Positions 15,174-21,731 of a stretch of 25,897 nt of DNA are shown in pieces. Below the pieces are notes generated by a model, which was given only the letters and a program-made list of their open reading frames with translations, was not told where the DNA came from and made no database searches. Origin of the DNA: CAZHWT01 sp964536215 (GTDB taxonomy: Bacteria > Patescibacteriota > CAZHWT01). Position 1 is the first letter of the stretch. Every line of letters begins with the position of its first letter. The stretch spans positions 1 through 25,897 of the forward strand of contig CAZHWT010000018.1 of assembly GCA_964536215.1 (NCBI GenBank). The letters are read 5' to 3'. A program made the translations under genes and the position numbers.

Positions 15174-15743
15174 GTGGATCAACTCAACGTAGTATTTAGG
15201 AGTATATGGTGGATGTGGCTACTACGTGGCCTGGCGTTGTTGCTGTTGGGCTTTGTGGCCCTGGCCTGGCCCGGCTTAACGCTGGCGACTCTAGCTTTTT
15301 TCTTTACCTTGTCGATACTAGCGGCGGGCGTGGTGAATGTGATTGCCGGCATTTCGGTCATGCCTCATCAGAAATATTGGTTTATGACCCTGGCCCTTGG
15401 GGTGATAGAGATTGGTTTTGGAGCCTATACATTGAAGGATCCAGCTATCACAGTAGCCAACTTTGTGCTGCTGCTGGGCTTTGCTATCCTCATGCGCGGT
15501 ATTTTAGAGGTCATTGCGGCCTTCGATGATGTGTACCAGGGTACAACCAGAATATTACTGCTCATTGCTGGCGTTCTGGGTATAGTGGCTGGGTTTATTA
15601 TCCTGCGCTACTCTCCACTGGGCGGCTTGGCCTTTGCTTGGGTGCTGGGTGTGTACGCCCTGATTGCTGGTTCAATTGTCCTCGCCCTGGCTGTTCAAGC
15701 TCGAAATCATCTCACTCTGTTGGACGCACACAGTAAGGCGTAA
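15174..15743 (+). CDS. HdeD/DUF308-family membrane protein
   Basis: The 189-residue product has six membrane helices in three hairpins, each pair repeating a WP/DP-containing turn (LAWPGLTLATLAFFF, LKDPAITVANFVLLLG, YSPLGGLAFAWVLG). This is the three-fold DUF308 pattern of HdeD proteins, which are linked to acid and other stress in enterobacteria but have no known mechanism. The frame opens at GTG 15165, but the ribosome-binding site GAAGGAGG ends at 15165; the GTG at 15174 lies 8 nt downstream and is preferred. A strong terminator follows at 15761. Confidence 0.92.
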   Translation: MDQLNVVFRSIWWMWLLRGLALLLLGFVALAWPGLTLATLAFFFTLSILAAGVVNVIAGISVMPHQKYWFMTLALGVIEIGFGAYTLKDPAITVANFVLLLGFAILMRGILEVIAAFDDVYQGTTRILLLIAGVLGIVAGFIILRYSPLGGLAFAWVLGVYALIAGSIVLALAVQARNHLTLLDAHSKA

Positions 15744-15760
15744 GATTTTTATCGGCATAC

Positions 15761-15794
15761 ATCAAAAACACCTCCCGGGGGAGGTGTTTTTGAT
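15761..15794. terminator. Strong bidirectional terminator
   Basis: ATCAAAAACACCTCCC and GGGAGGTGTTTTTGAT are perfect inverted arms with T-runs on both sides. It serves the convergent HdeD-like (+) and DUF5684-type (-) genes. Confidence 0.95.
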
Positions 15795-15807
15795 GGTGAG
15801 AGACAAG

Positions 15808-16269
15808 TTAGGCTATAGCGGACGGAGCCTGCTGAATGTCGGCACTGACTTGCCTTGCTCCATCTGGGCCAACATATACATCTTTACTGAAGGCTAATAA
15901 GCAGTAGCCAATAAAACTGAGCAGCCATAGCAGGACTACGCTGTAGGCGGTTGGTTTATTGAATGATTTGCCGAGATCGATGGCCAAAACTAGGCTGATA
16001 ACAATGTTAACCAATGGAATAATGAGCAACAGTAGCCACCAACCGGGTCGACCGACTATTTTGAGGAATATATAAACGTTGTAGAGCGGAATGAGCGACT
16101 TCCAGCCAGCCTGACCGGCTTTGGTAAAAATGCGCCAAGTGGCAACGATGCCAATAGCGGCTATGGCCAGAACAAACAGTAGATACAGACCACTAAAGGC
16201 TATTAGTAAGCCGACTTGACCACCGGTTAACGTTGGAGTAGGTGCGGCAGCAGTTGTGTAGTAGTCCAT
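15808..16269 (-). CDS. DUF5684-type membrane protein
   Basis: The 153-residue product has four membrane helices (about 17-44, 58-66 with the loop PLYNVYIFLKIVGRPGWW, 72-96, 107-126) and ends with YVGPDGARQVSADIQQ. The AGWKSLIPLYNVYIFLKI block followed by GRPGWWLLLLIIPLVN is the hallmark of the DUF5684 group, often found next to signal peptidases in Gram-positives and common in CPR genomes. Its function is unknown. TAAGGAGG sits 4 nt before the ATG. A small hairpin (GCCGC / GCGGC at 16284-16297) lies just 5' of the ribosome-binding site. Confidence 0.9.
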   Translation of the reverse strand: MDYYTTAAAPTPTLTGGQVGLLIAFSGLYLLFVLAIAAIGIVATWRIFTKAGQAGWKSLIPLYNVYIFLKIVGRPGWWLLLLIIPLVNIVISLVLAIDLGKSFNKPTAYSVVLLWLLSFIGYCLLAFSKDVYVGPDGARQVSADIQQAPSAIA

Positions 16270-16435
16270 AAAACCTCCTTATGGCCGCAAGCGCGGCATG
16301 AAATAAGCACCAAGTTGCAAGATACAAAAGGTGTAGATGCTTGGCTGATTTAATGATGACACATCAGGGAAAGGCGTGCAAGGGTGCGATGCCACTATGG
16401 ATACGGAAGTGCGACCTTATACCCGATGCTATCCC

Positions 16436-17173
16436 CTACCCTTCCTGGCGGCGGATGGTGAGGGAGCCAATGATAAGGGAAAGGAGGCCGAAGAAGACTA
16501 CTATGACCAAATCTTTGGTTAAATCGGTGGTCCAATTGGTGTTTTGGGCCACCTGCTGCATAGCGTCGACGCTATACGTGAGAGGCAGAAAATAGGCAAC
16601 CCACTGCAATGGCTTCTCAAGGCTATCAATGGAGATAAAGAGGCCACAGAGTAACACTTGCGGCATGAGAATGGGCATGACGAGCTGAACGGCTTGAAAC
16701 TCGCTGGTGGCAAAAGCACTAATGAATAAGCCCATGGTGGTGCCCAAAAAGGCGGCGGCAATGACACACACCAACAGCATCCAGAACGGGCTTTGAATGG
16801 TAACATCCAGGAGATTAAAGGTGACAAAACCAACGATGATAGCCTGAATAAGACCGACTAAGGAAAAGGCAATGGCGTAACCAAACAATAGGTCTAGTTT
16901 TGACATAGGCATGGTCATGAGGCGGTCCAGGACGCCAGTAGTGCGCTCGCGGAGAGTGACGATAGAAGTGACGAGGAACATGATGAGGAGCGGGAAAATA
17001 CCCAGGATAATAGGAGCAATGTGGTCAAATTGGGCTGGGGTCTGGTTAAAGATGTATTTGAGTAGCCACATGAGGAAGCATGGCACAAGAATAATGAGGC
17101 CAATAGTGCGGGGATCGTGCTTGAGCTGGCGCAGAACACGGCTGGCTGTAGCGATAGTCTTAATCGGGCTCAT
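16436..17173 (-). CDS. ABC-2-type exporter permease
   Basis: The 245-residue product has six membrane helices and the cytoplasmic RERTTGVLDRLMTMPMSK segment after helix 2, typical of ABC-2 family permeases of drug or polysaccharide exporters. It overlaps the preceding ATPase gene by 14 nt, so the two are translationally coupled and form a two-protein exporter. The substrate is unknown. No downstream gene shares the transcript; the next minus-strand gene starts at 16269 with its own ribosome-binding site. Confidence 0.93.
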   Translation of the reverse strand: MSPIKTIATASRVLRQLKHDPRTIGLIILVPCFLMWLLKYIFNQTPAQFDHIAPIILGIFPLLIMFLVTSIVTLRERTTGVLDRLMTMPMSKLDLLFGYAIAFSLVGLIQAIIVGFVTFNLLDVTIQSPFWMLLVCVIAAAFLGTTMGLFISAFATSEFQAVQLVMPILMPQVLLCGLFISIDSLEKPLQWVAYFLPLTYSVDAMQQVAQNTNWTTDLTKDLVIVVFFGLLSLIIGSLTIRRQEG

Positions 17174-17894
17174 GAGTATCCTCCACTAGATTTAAAAAGG
17201 CTTGTTCAACGGTTTTGGTGTGCGTCTGATCTTTGAGTTGAGGTGGTGAACCGTGAGCCAGAATACGACCATTGCGGACGAGCAATAAGTCATCGCAGCG
17301 CTCGGCTTCTTCCATGACGTGACTGGAGATAATGAGCGTGGTGCCCTGGTCACGCAAGGTGTGAAAAAGCTGCCAGAGTTGCTGGCGCAGGAGTGGGTCT
17401 AAGCCGACAGTGGGCTCGTCGAGGAGCATGAGCTTGGGTTGGCCAATCAGAGCAATAGCTAGTGAAGCGCGTTGCTTTTGGCCGCCCGATAATTGGCTAA
17501 AAAGCTGATCAGCTTGTGGTTTGAGGTCAATGATGCCGAGAATGCGATCAATATCGGCGCTAATCTGATGACGAGGCAGGCCGAACATAGTGGCGAAATA
17601 ATGTACGTTTTCTTTGACAGAGAGGTCTGGGTAGACCGAACGTTCTTGAGTCATGTAGCTGATTTGAGAGCGAAGTGGTTTGGAGCCGGCTGGATGACCG
17701 AAGATGGTGATAGTGCCGTGAGTGAGGCGCTGGCGGCCGACGATGGAGCGAATAAGGGTGGTTTTACCGGCTCCAGAAGGGCCAATAAAGCCGATGATTT
17801 GACCGGAAGATAACGTTACACTGAGGTTCTGCAGGGCCTGAACGCGACCACTAAGTGTGATTGAGAGGTCCTTGATGACAATCGAATCGGACAT
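17160..17894 (-). CDS. ABC exporter ATP-binding protein
   Basis: The 244-residue ATPase is complete: Walker A GPSGAGKTT (38-46), Q-loop Q83, signature LSGGQKQRAS (135-144), Walker B LMLLDE (155-160) with the catalytic E160, and the switch histidine H192. It pairs with the overlapping ABC-2 permease. The start ATG 17892-17894 is chosen because residues before it lack a ribosome-binding site, and CATACT lies exactly 6 nt upstream, fitting a leaderless transcript. It is divergent from the EXLDI gene, with about 200 nt between them containing a long inverted repeat. Confidence 0.95.
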   Translation of the reverse strand: MSDSIVIKDLSITLSGRVQALQNLSVTLSSGQIIGFIGPSGAGKTTLIRSIVGRQRLTHGTITIFGHPAGSKPLRSQISYMTQERSVYPDLSVKENVHYFATMFGLPRHQISADIDRILGIIDLKPQADQLFSQLSGGQKQRASLAIALIGQPKLMLLDEPTVGLDPLLRQQLWQLFHTLRDQGTTLIISSHVMEEAERCDDLLLVRNGRILAHGSPPQLKDQTHTKTVEQAFLNLVEDTHEPD

Positions 17895-17900
17895 ACAGAT

Positions 17901-17906
17901 AGTATG
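17901..17906 (-). promoter_or_regulatory. -10 box of the ABC operon, leaderless geometry
   Basis: CATACT on the minus strand is 6 nt before the ATG of the ATPase; the -35 is weak (TAGCCA-like at 17924-17929). Confidence 0.5.
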
Positions 17907-17952
17907 GCACTTTGAACCCAGCTTGGCTACTGTTAAAGAAGGTGTAAGGATT

Positions 17953-18040
17953 AAGTGTCCAAATGCCAAACAAAGCTATAAGATCCAAGACACAACAGCA
18001 CAATTTCGGTCTTATGCTTTTGTTTGGCATTTGGACTCTT
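17953..18040. repeat. 88-nt imperfect inverted repeat between ABC operon and EXLDI gene
   Basis: GTCCAAATGCCAAACAAA (17957-17974) and its exact reverse complement (18019-18036) form an 18-bp stem, extended inward by GC/GC and ATAAGA/TCTTAT with one bulged T and outward by AAG/CTT with one mismatch. The apical region is 26 nt. Confidence 0.92.
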
Positions 18041-18060
18041 GCGCCTTGATCTTTTGCCTC

Positions 18061-18089
18061 TTGACAGAATATACGTATACGTATAATAT
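18061..18089 (+). promoter_or_regulatory. Promoter of the EXLDI gene
   Basis: TTGACA (18061-18066), 17 nt, TAATAT (18084-18089), then exactly 6 nt to the ATG. TATAAT at 18082-18087 gives a shorter spacer of 15. No ribosome-binding site follows, so the mRNA is probably leaderless. Confidence 0.75.
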
Positions 18090-18097
18090 ACGTATAT
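18070..18097. promoter_or_regulatory. Two abutting TACGTA palindromes, probable operator
   Basis: A 16-bp perfect palindrome (18070-18085, containing ATACGTAT twice) is followed directly by a 12-bp perfect palindrome (18086-18097). Together they cover the spacer, the -10 box and the start codon. They are well placed for repression by a dimeric regulator; the EXLDI protein itself, with its ribbon-helix-helix-like N-terminus, is a candidate. Confidence 0.6.
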
Positions 18098-18599
18098 GCC
18101 TAATAAAACTATTTATATTTCAGCTTCGGACGAGCCTTTGTTTGATGAAGCGCAAAAAATCGGTGATGATGCCCTATCGGCGGTGATCGTGCGGGCGGTC
18201 AAGGAATTTGTGGCCCGCAATCAAGATAAGCAAAAAGGGATGAAAGCTATTACGGTGAAGGTTGGGACGGCCGGGGCTGAACGGGAGCAGCGATTCACGG
18301 GTCGCCAGGCCGGCAAGTGGCAAGGCACCAGCGACGATAAAGTGTGGTGGATGGAAGCGGTAATTTACCGGACCCAGAAGGGCAATTGGGCTATTTGGCT
18401 GACGACAGTGGCCAAGGCTGAATTACTGCTAAATGGAGCCAGGAACTGGATGGACTGGGCGGATAATCCTCGCCGGTCAGAGCTGGTAGTTGGTAAAAAC
18501 ATAACGGAATTAAAAGATAAGCTGCCCGCCGCTCTCGCCTCTATTGTGCAGGACATGGAGGCTAGGGATGAGGCGGAGGCGGAATATTTAGATATATAA
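18096..18599 (+). CDS. EXLDI-family protein with ribbon-helix-helix-like N-terminus
   Basis: The 167-residue product ends in EYLDI, the C-terminal signature that names the EXLDI family. The N-terminus (about 1-45: a short strand NKTIYIS, then two helices DEPLFDEAQKI and LSAVIVRAVKEFVARN) looks like an Arc/CopG-type ribbon-helix-helix DNA-binding unit. The middle (about 50-115) has Trp-rich strands (KVWWMEAVIYRTQKGNWAIWLTT) that may form a ligand-binding sheet. A one-component sensor controlling the divergent ABC exporter is a reasonable inference from this layout and from the palindromic operator over its own promoter, but not proven. No ribosome-binding site is present; the start is set by the promoter. 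Confidence 0.88.
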   Translation: MPNKTIYISASDEPLFDEAQKIGDDALSAVIVRAVKEFVARNQDKQKGMKAITVKVGTAGAEREQRFTGRQAGKWQGTSDDKVWWMEAVIYRTQKGNWAIWLTTVAKAELLLNGARNWMDWADNPRRSELVVGKNITELKDKLPAALASIVQDMEARDEAEAEYLDI

Positions 18600-18605
18600 A
18601 GGTTA

Positions 18606-18659
18606 AAGGTTGAAGGTGAAAGCAAATAAGAGATCTTGCCCCCCTTCTCCTTCAACCTT
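18606..18659. terminator. Hairpin after the EXLDI gene
   Basis: AAGGTTGAAGGTGAA (18606-18620) and TTCTCCTTCAACCTT (18645-18659) pair with a single mismatch around a 24-nt loop, 7 nt after the EXLDI stop. No T-tract follows; it is a possible terminator or processing site. Confidence 0.5.
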
Positions 18660-18687
18660 CACCCTTAAAAGAAAGTTGGTGATTTGT

Positions 18688-18849
18688 GTGAATAAAGAAA
18701 GCGTGGAACAGATAGAACGATTGCAGGGATTGCAGTATGGCCAGGAAGCAATGAAATGGTACGGCTGGGGATCACCAATCGGATTAAGCATTTTCTTTCT
18801 GACGATTGTAGCAATTGTAGCCATTGTTAAAGTTATTTTCTTTACTTGA
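18688..18849 (+). CDS. Small single-pass membrane protein
   Basis: The 53-residue product has a short helical soluble N-terminus (VEQIERLQGLQYGQEAMKWYG) and one C-terminal membrane helix (about 30-52). The longer frame starting at 18610 would begin inside the hairpin after the EXLDI gene. The GTG at 18688 is preceded by GGTGA and starts a clean sequence, so it is preferred. A strong terminator (18875-18902) follows. It may share the EXLDI transcript. No family is recognised. Confidence 0.6.
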   Translation: MNKESVEQIERLQGLQYGQEAMKWYGWGSPIGLSIFFLTIVAIVAIVKVIFFT

Positions 18850-18874
18850 GCCACATTGCTTTTTATAGTTATCT

Positions 18875-18902
18875 AAAAGACCACAGCTGCTGTGGTCTTT
18901 TT
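18875..18902. terminator. Strong bidirectional terminator
   Basis: AAAAGACCACAG and CTGTGGTCTTTT form a 12-bp stem with a CTG loop and flanking A/T runs, between the small membrane-protein gene (+) and the pilin-like gene (-), whose stop codon it touches. Confidence 0.93.
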
Positions 18903-19524
18903 ACTGCCACCTAAGTCCCTGGACAGATTTAAGAATGAGGATGGCTTCGTTTACATAGGGCTGGTTTATTCCCTGACCATTGAGCCATACCTGAATAACT
19001 TGACCATCGGGAGTAACCGCATTAGCTTTGTCGCCAGCGCAGGACGGGGTGATGGTGGTAGTAGATTGACCAAGGGTGACTGGGTATGGGTGAGAAAGTG
19101 GTTGGTTGTCGGACTGCCCTTCACAGCCATAGGGTTTATTTACATCGAACGATATGGGAATAGCCTCTTGAGTAGAGCCAGTTTGGTGGACGATGCTAAT
19201 ACTATCGATATCGCCATAACTATAGCGGACGCTGGCCGATGAAGGATATTTAAATGAAAAATGATATTTGCTGTCGGTGTAGGTGCGCCAGCCCTGGTAG
19301 ACATCGATGGTAGGGGTGGGAGTTGGGGCTGCTGGCGTGGGCTTGGCCAGGGTAAGGTTAGCTGTACGATCAACTGAGTCAACGTGCTCGGGCGGAGCTG
19401 GGTCTGGCTGCAGTCGGACTAGGGCCAGATAACCGCCAGCCATAACAACAGCTATAACCAAGATAACTACGGCTAGCTCAATAAGTGTAAATCCTCGGGC
19501 AGATAGGTTGGCTGGCTGTGGCAT
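18901..19524 (-). CDS. Type IV pilin-like protein
   Basis: The 207-residue product carries a textbook prepilin signal: a short leader ending ARG, then FTLIELAVVILVIAVV, with cleavage expected between G11 and F12 and Glu at position +5 (E16) of the mature protein. The hydrophobic helix ends near residue 38. A polar linker and a C-terminal domain (about 80-205, with Cys at two sites) follow. A type IV pilin or pseudopilin exported and assembled by a prepilin peptidase and assembly ATPase is expected; neither is in this window. Its gene lies 3 nt after the partner gene, so both are one operon. Confidence 0.9.
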   Translation of the reverse strand: MPQPANLSARGFTLIELAVVILVIAVVMAGGYLALVRLQPDPAPPEHVDSVDRTANLTLAKPTPAAPTPTPTIDVYQGWRTYTDSKYHFSFKYPSSASVRYSYGDIDSISIVHQTGSTQEAIPISFDVNKPYGCEGQSDNQPLSHPYPVTLGQSTTTITPSCAGDKANAVTPDGQVIQVWLNGQGINQPYVNEAILILKSVQGLRWQ

Positions 19525-19527
19525 GAT

Positions 19528-20352
19528 TTAGGTTCCAGGTGGTTGCAGTAGGTCTAGATTAGGCGAGGCTATGTTTTGGCCGTTAGGAAGGATTGTCTGA
19601 CCGTCGGCTGGCTCTTTTGTATCGGCTGGAATTTGAATGGTGACTGGATTATACGTATATATGGCGGTCGATTTGGTGCCATCGGGGTTATTCGTTTGAG
19701 TTTGGCGCAGGCGATACTGCACATCGTCAAACCAGAATGTCTCGGCACTATCGGGGTCGGTGCCGGTTATCGATTGATATTTAAAACAGGTTAACTGACC
19801 GCAACCTTCTTTGCCAAGTGACTGGAATGTTACCCTTGCGTCCGGACTAGAACTAGCGGTGGCAGAAGGGATGTCAAATTTTATGTCTGCTTGGCTAGTT
19901 TGGCTGTCTGAGTCTTGCAACTGCTTCCACCACTTGTTGTCAGAAAAATCTTTAGTATAGGTAGTCTGATCGATGGTAATAATGTCGTACATGGGCCGGC
20001 CGTTAACGGTGTAGGTAACCTGCTGATGCTGACCATTAAATTGCACGACGGTGGTTGATGGACCATTCTCGGGATCATTGCCGGTCATAGTAATCGTAGC
20101 TTGGTCTAGAGCGTGATAGGAATTAATAAATTTGCACAAATTGTCGTCATGGTAATCGCAGTTGGGGTTGAGTGTCAGACCGGTGGTAGCTTTTTTAATA
20201 GCAGAAAATGGATTAGCGTCGCCGGTGGTTTTGAGAAGGTAGCTATACGTACCAGCAAGACCAAGAATGATAACAATGGCAACGATGGCGATGACCATTG
20301 CAAAGCCGGATGAACGCGGTGGCTGGCTAATCATACGTATATATGATGGCAT
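19528..20352 (-). CDS. PilX-like minor pilin or pilin-operon partner
   Basis: The 274-residue product has an N-terminal segment SGFAMVIAIVAIVIILGLAG (about 15-34) that looks like a prepilin helix, but has Ile, not Glu, at position +5 after the possible G16/F17 cleavage. Minor pilins such as PilX-like proteins sometimes lack that Glu. The remainder is a soluble domain with two Cys pairs (CDYHDDNLC near 62-70 and CGQLTC in the second half) and a low-complexity Pro-rich end. It is the first gene of the pilin operon, 3 nt before the pilin-like gene. A second ATG (codon 7) is possible, and neither has a clear ribosome-binding site. A TACGTA motif lies in the first codons. Confidence 0.75.
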   Translation of the reverse strand: MPSYIRMISQPPRSSGFAMVIAIVAIVIILGLAGTYSYLLKTTGDANPFSAIKKATTGLTLNPNCDYHDDNLCKFINSYHALDQATITMTGNDPENGPSTTVVQFNGQHQQVTYTVNGRPMYDIITIDQTTYTKDFSDNKWWKQLQDSDSQTSQADIKFDIPSATASSSPDARVTFQSLGKEGCGQLTCFKYQSITGTDPDSAETFWFDDVQYRLRQTQTNNPDGTKSTAIYTYNPVTIQIPADTKEPADGQTILPNGQNIASPNLDLLQPPGT

Positions 20353-20443
20353 ATCTGGAGGGATAGGTGCAAGGCTAGCCCGGTTCTTCTAAAAGAGAAC
20401 TCTCTCCTCTCCCCCGTCGCTATTGAGTTGATTGGCCATACTG

Positions 20444-20449
20444 TATACT
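20444..20449 (+). promoter_or_regulatory. -10 box, leaderless geometry
   Basis: TATACT ends 6 nt before the ATG of the 353-aa gene; TTGAGT at 20423-20428 is a possible -35 with a 15-nt spacer. Confidence 0.6.
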
Positions 20450-20455
20450 TGAGTT

Positions 20456-21517
20456 ATGAGATTATTTTTTCGACATACTTTAGCTGTTCTGGTAGTGCTT
20501 TTATTGCCAATAACCCTTATGCTGGCCATGCCGTGGTTTAACCATTTTGGTGCAGAGAGACTAAAGGCTGATTGGCGAGCACAGGGGCTTTATCCTGAAC
20601 TGAGCCGAGTGCTGCAGGAGCAAATAGAGACTTCGGTGAGAGCTGGTGATCCGGCTGGCCAAGCATTGGCGTTAATTAAGGATGAGATAACGCCATCGTA
20701 CGTGCAAGAAAAGGTGGAGACGGTTACAGATGACACCGCAGCTTGGGCGACGGGTCAGACGAATCAGGCGCCTGGCGTATCTTTTAACGATTTAAAGCAA
20801 AAAATACAGGATAACAACCCCGAGATTAAGGGTCAACTGGACGAATTGTTAGAGCAAGCGGCAGCAAACCGTTCTCAGGTGGCTGAATTGAGCCAGCTGA
20901 GCGATGAACCGGCCGCACAACAGTTGCTTGAGCAGATCGCTACATCGGATAGCACTCTGGATAGGCTCATGACTGGTAATTGGACAGCTTCGTTGGAGAA
21001 GCCCTTGAGCGGGCTTCCTTTGGTTATTACCATATATCGCATTGCTTTACCCGTGTTGACTGTATTGCTCGGTCTCAGCTTAATTGGCGTAGTGCTGTTG
21101 AGTCCGTCGCTTAAGAGTAGGTTACGTTATACAGGCTGGCTACTGGTGATTGCGGCGGCGTGGAATGGTTTGGTGGGCGTAGTTTTTGCCACAATTATGC
21201 TGAGCGATATGTTGCTAGGCTTTATTCCCGACATTGGCTTATGGCGGACGATGGTAGTAATGGGCGTACGGAGTCTGCAGGAGACGCTATTTGGAGGGTA
21301 TTGGCTGACGGCAAGTTCGATTAGTTTGGGGCTACTAGTGGTGGGAGTGGGGCTGGTAGTTGCAGAGCGCGTGATGCGACGGCGGCAAGGCAATGAAAAT
21401 ACTACGAATGATAAGTCGGCAAGTTGGCAAGGCGGCAAGTTGGGAGTAGGTGTGCAGCCGGAGGCTGCAGGAGATAGGGGTAAGGAGCACGGAGTACGGG
21501 AGCGAATAGACGAATAA
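20456..21517 (+). CDS. Four-helix membrane protein of unknown function
   Basis: The 353-residue product has one N-terminal helix (about 7-25), a soluble helical region outside the membrane (about 28-185, many Gln/Glu, coiled-coil-like around 110-165), and three more helices (about 187-215, 225-257, 286-306). A polar cytoplasmic tail follows, of which the last 40 residues are low complexity. No family is recognised. There is no ribosome-binding site; TATACT lies 6 nt before the ATG, so it is probably leaderless. Confidence 0.85.
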   Translation: MRLFFRHTLAVLVVLLLPITLMLAMPWFNHFGAERLKADWRAQGLYPELSRVLQEQIETSVRAGDPAGQALALIKDEITPSYVQEKVETVTDDTAAWATGQTNQAPGVSFNDLKQKIQDNNPEIKGQLDELLEQAAANRSQVAELSQLSDEPAAQQLLEQIATSDSTLDRLMTGNWTASLEKPLSGLPLVITIYRIALPVLTVLLGLSLIGVVLLSPSLKSRLRYTGWLLVIAAAWNGLVGVVFATIMLSDMLLGFIPDIGLWRTMVVMGVRSLQETLFGGYWLTASSISLGLLVVGVGLVVAERVMRRRQGNENTTNDKSASWQGGKLGVGVQPEAAGDRGKEHGVRERIDE

Positions 21518-21556
21518 CGAAGCATCGAATAAACGAATCGCCGCCTAGACGAGGTT

Positions 21557-21592
21557 CCAATCTACCCAATATCCCCAATATACCCAATACAC
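21557..21592. repeat. 9-bp degenerate tandem repeat
   Basis: Four units of CCAATATAC type (CCAATCTAC, CCAATATCC, CCAATATAC, CCAATACAC) follow one another without gaps in the intergenic region. Confidence 0.75.
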
Positions 21593-21608
21593 CATTTTCC
21601 CATGAACC

Positions 21609-21663
21609 CTAGGACCCCAAGGATACCTAGGTGTTTTGTGAGTTCCGACCCTGGCGGGGCGGA
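21609..21663. repeat. Intergenic hairpins between convergent genes
   Basis: CCTAGG occurs twice (near 21608-21613 and 21626-21631), and a second stem TTCCGACCC / GGGGCGGA (21643-21663, one mismatch) has a TGGC loop. They lie between the 353-aa gene (+) and the histidine kinase gene (-) and may terminate both. Confidence 0.45.
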
Positions 21664-21672
21664 CAAGGGCGA

Positions 21673-21692
21673 GTAGTGAGTAGTGAGTGGTT
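21673..21692 (+). repeat. 20-nt repeat, copy 2
   Basis: Identical to 9274-9293, about 12.4 kb away, both in intergenic sequence next to gene ends. Confidence 0.6.
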
Positions 21693-21731
21693 ATGCGAAT
21701 TACGAATGAATTCGTATTTTTGAGTAAACGG

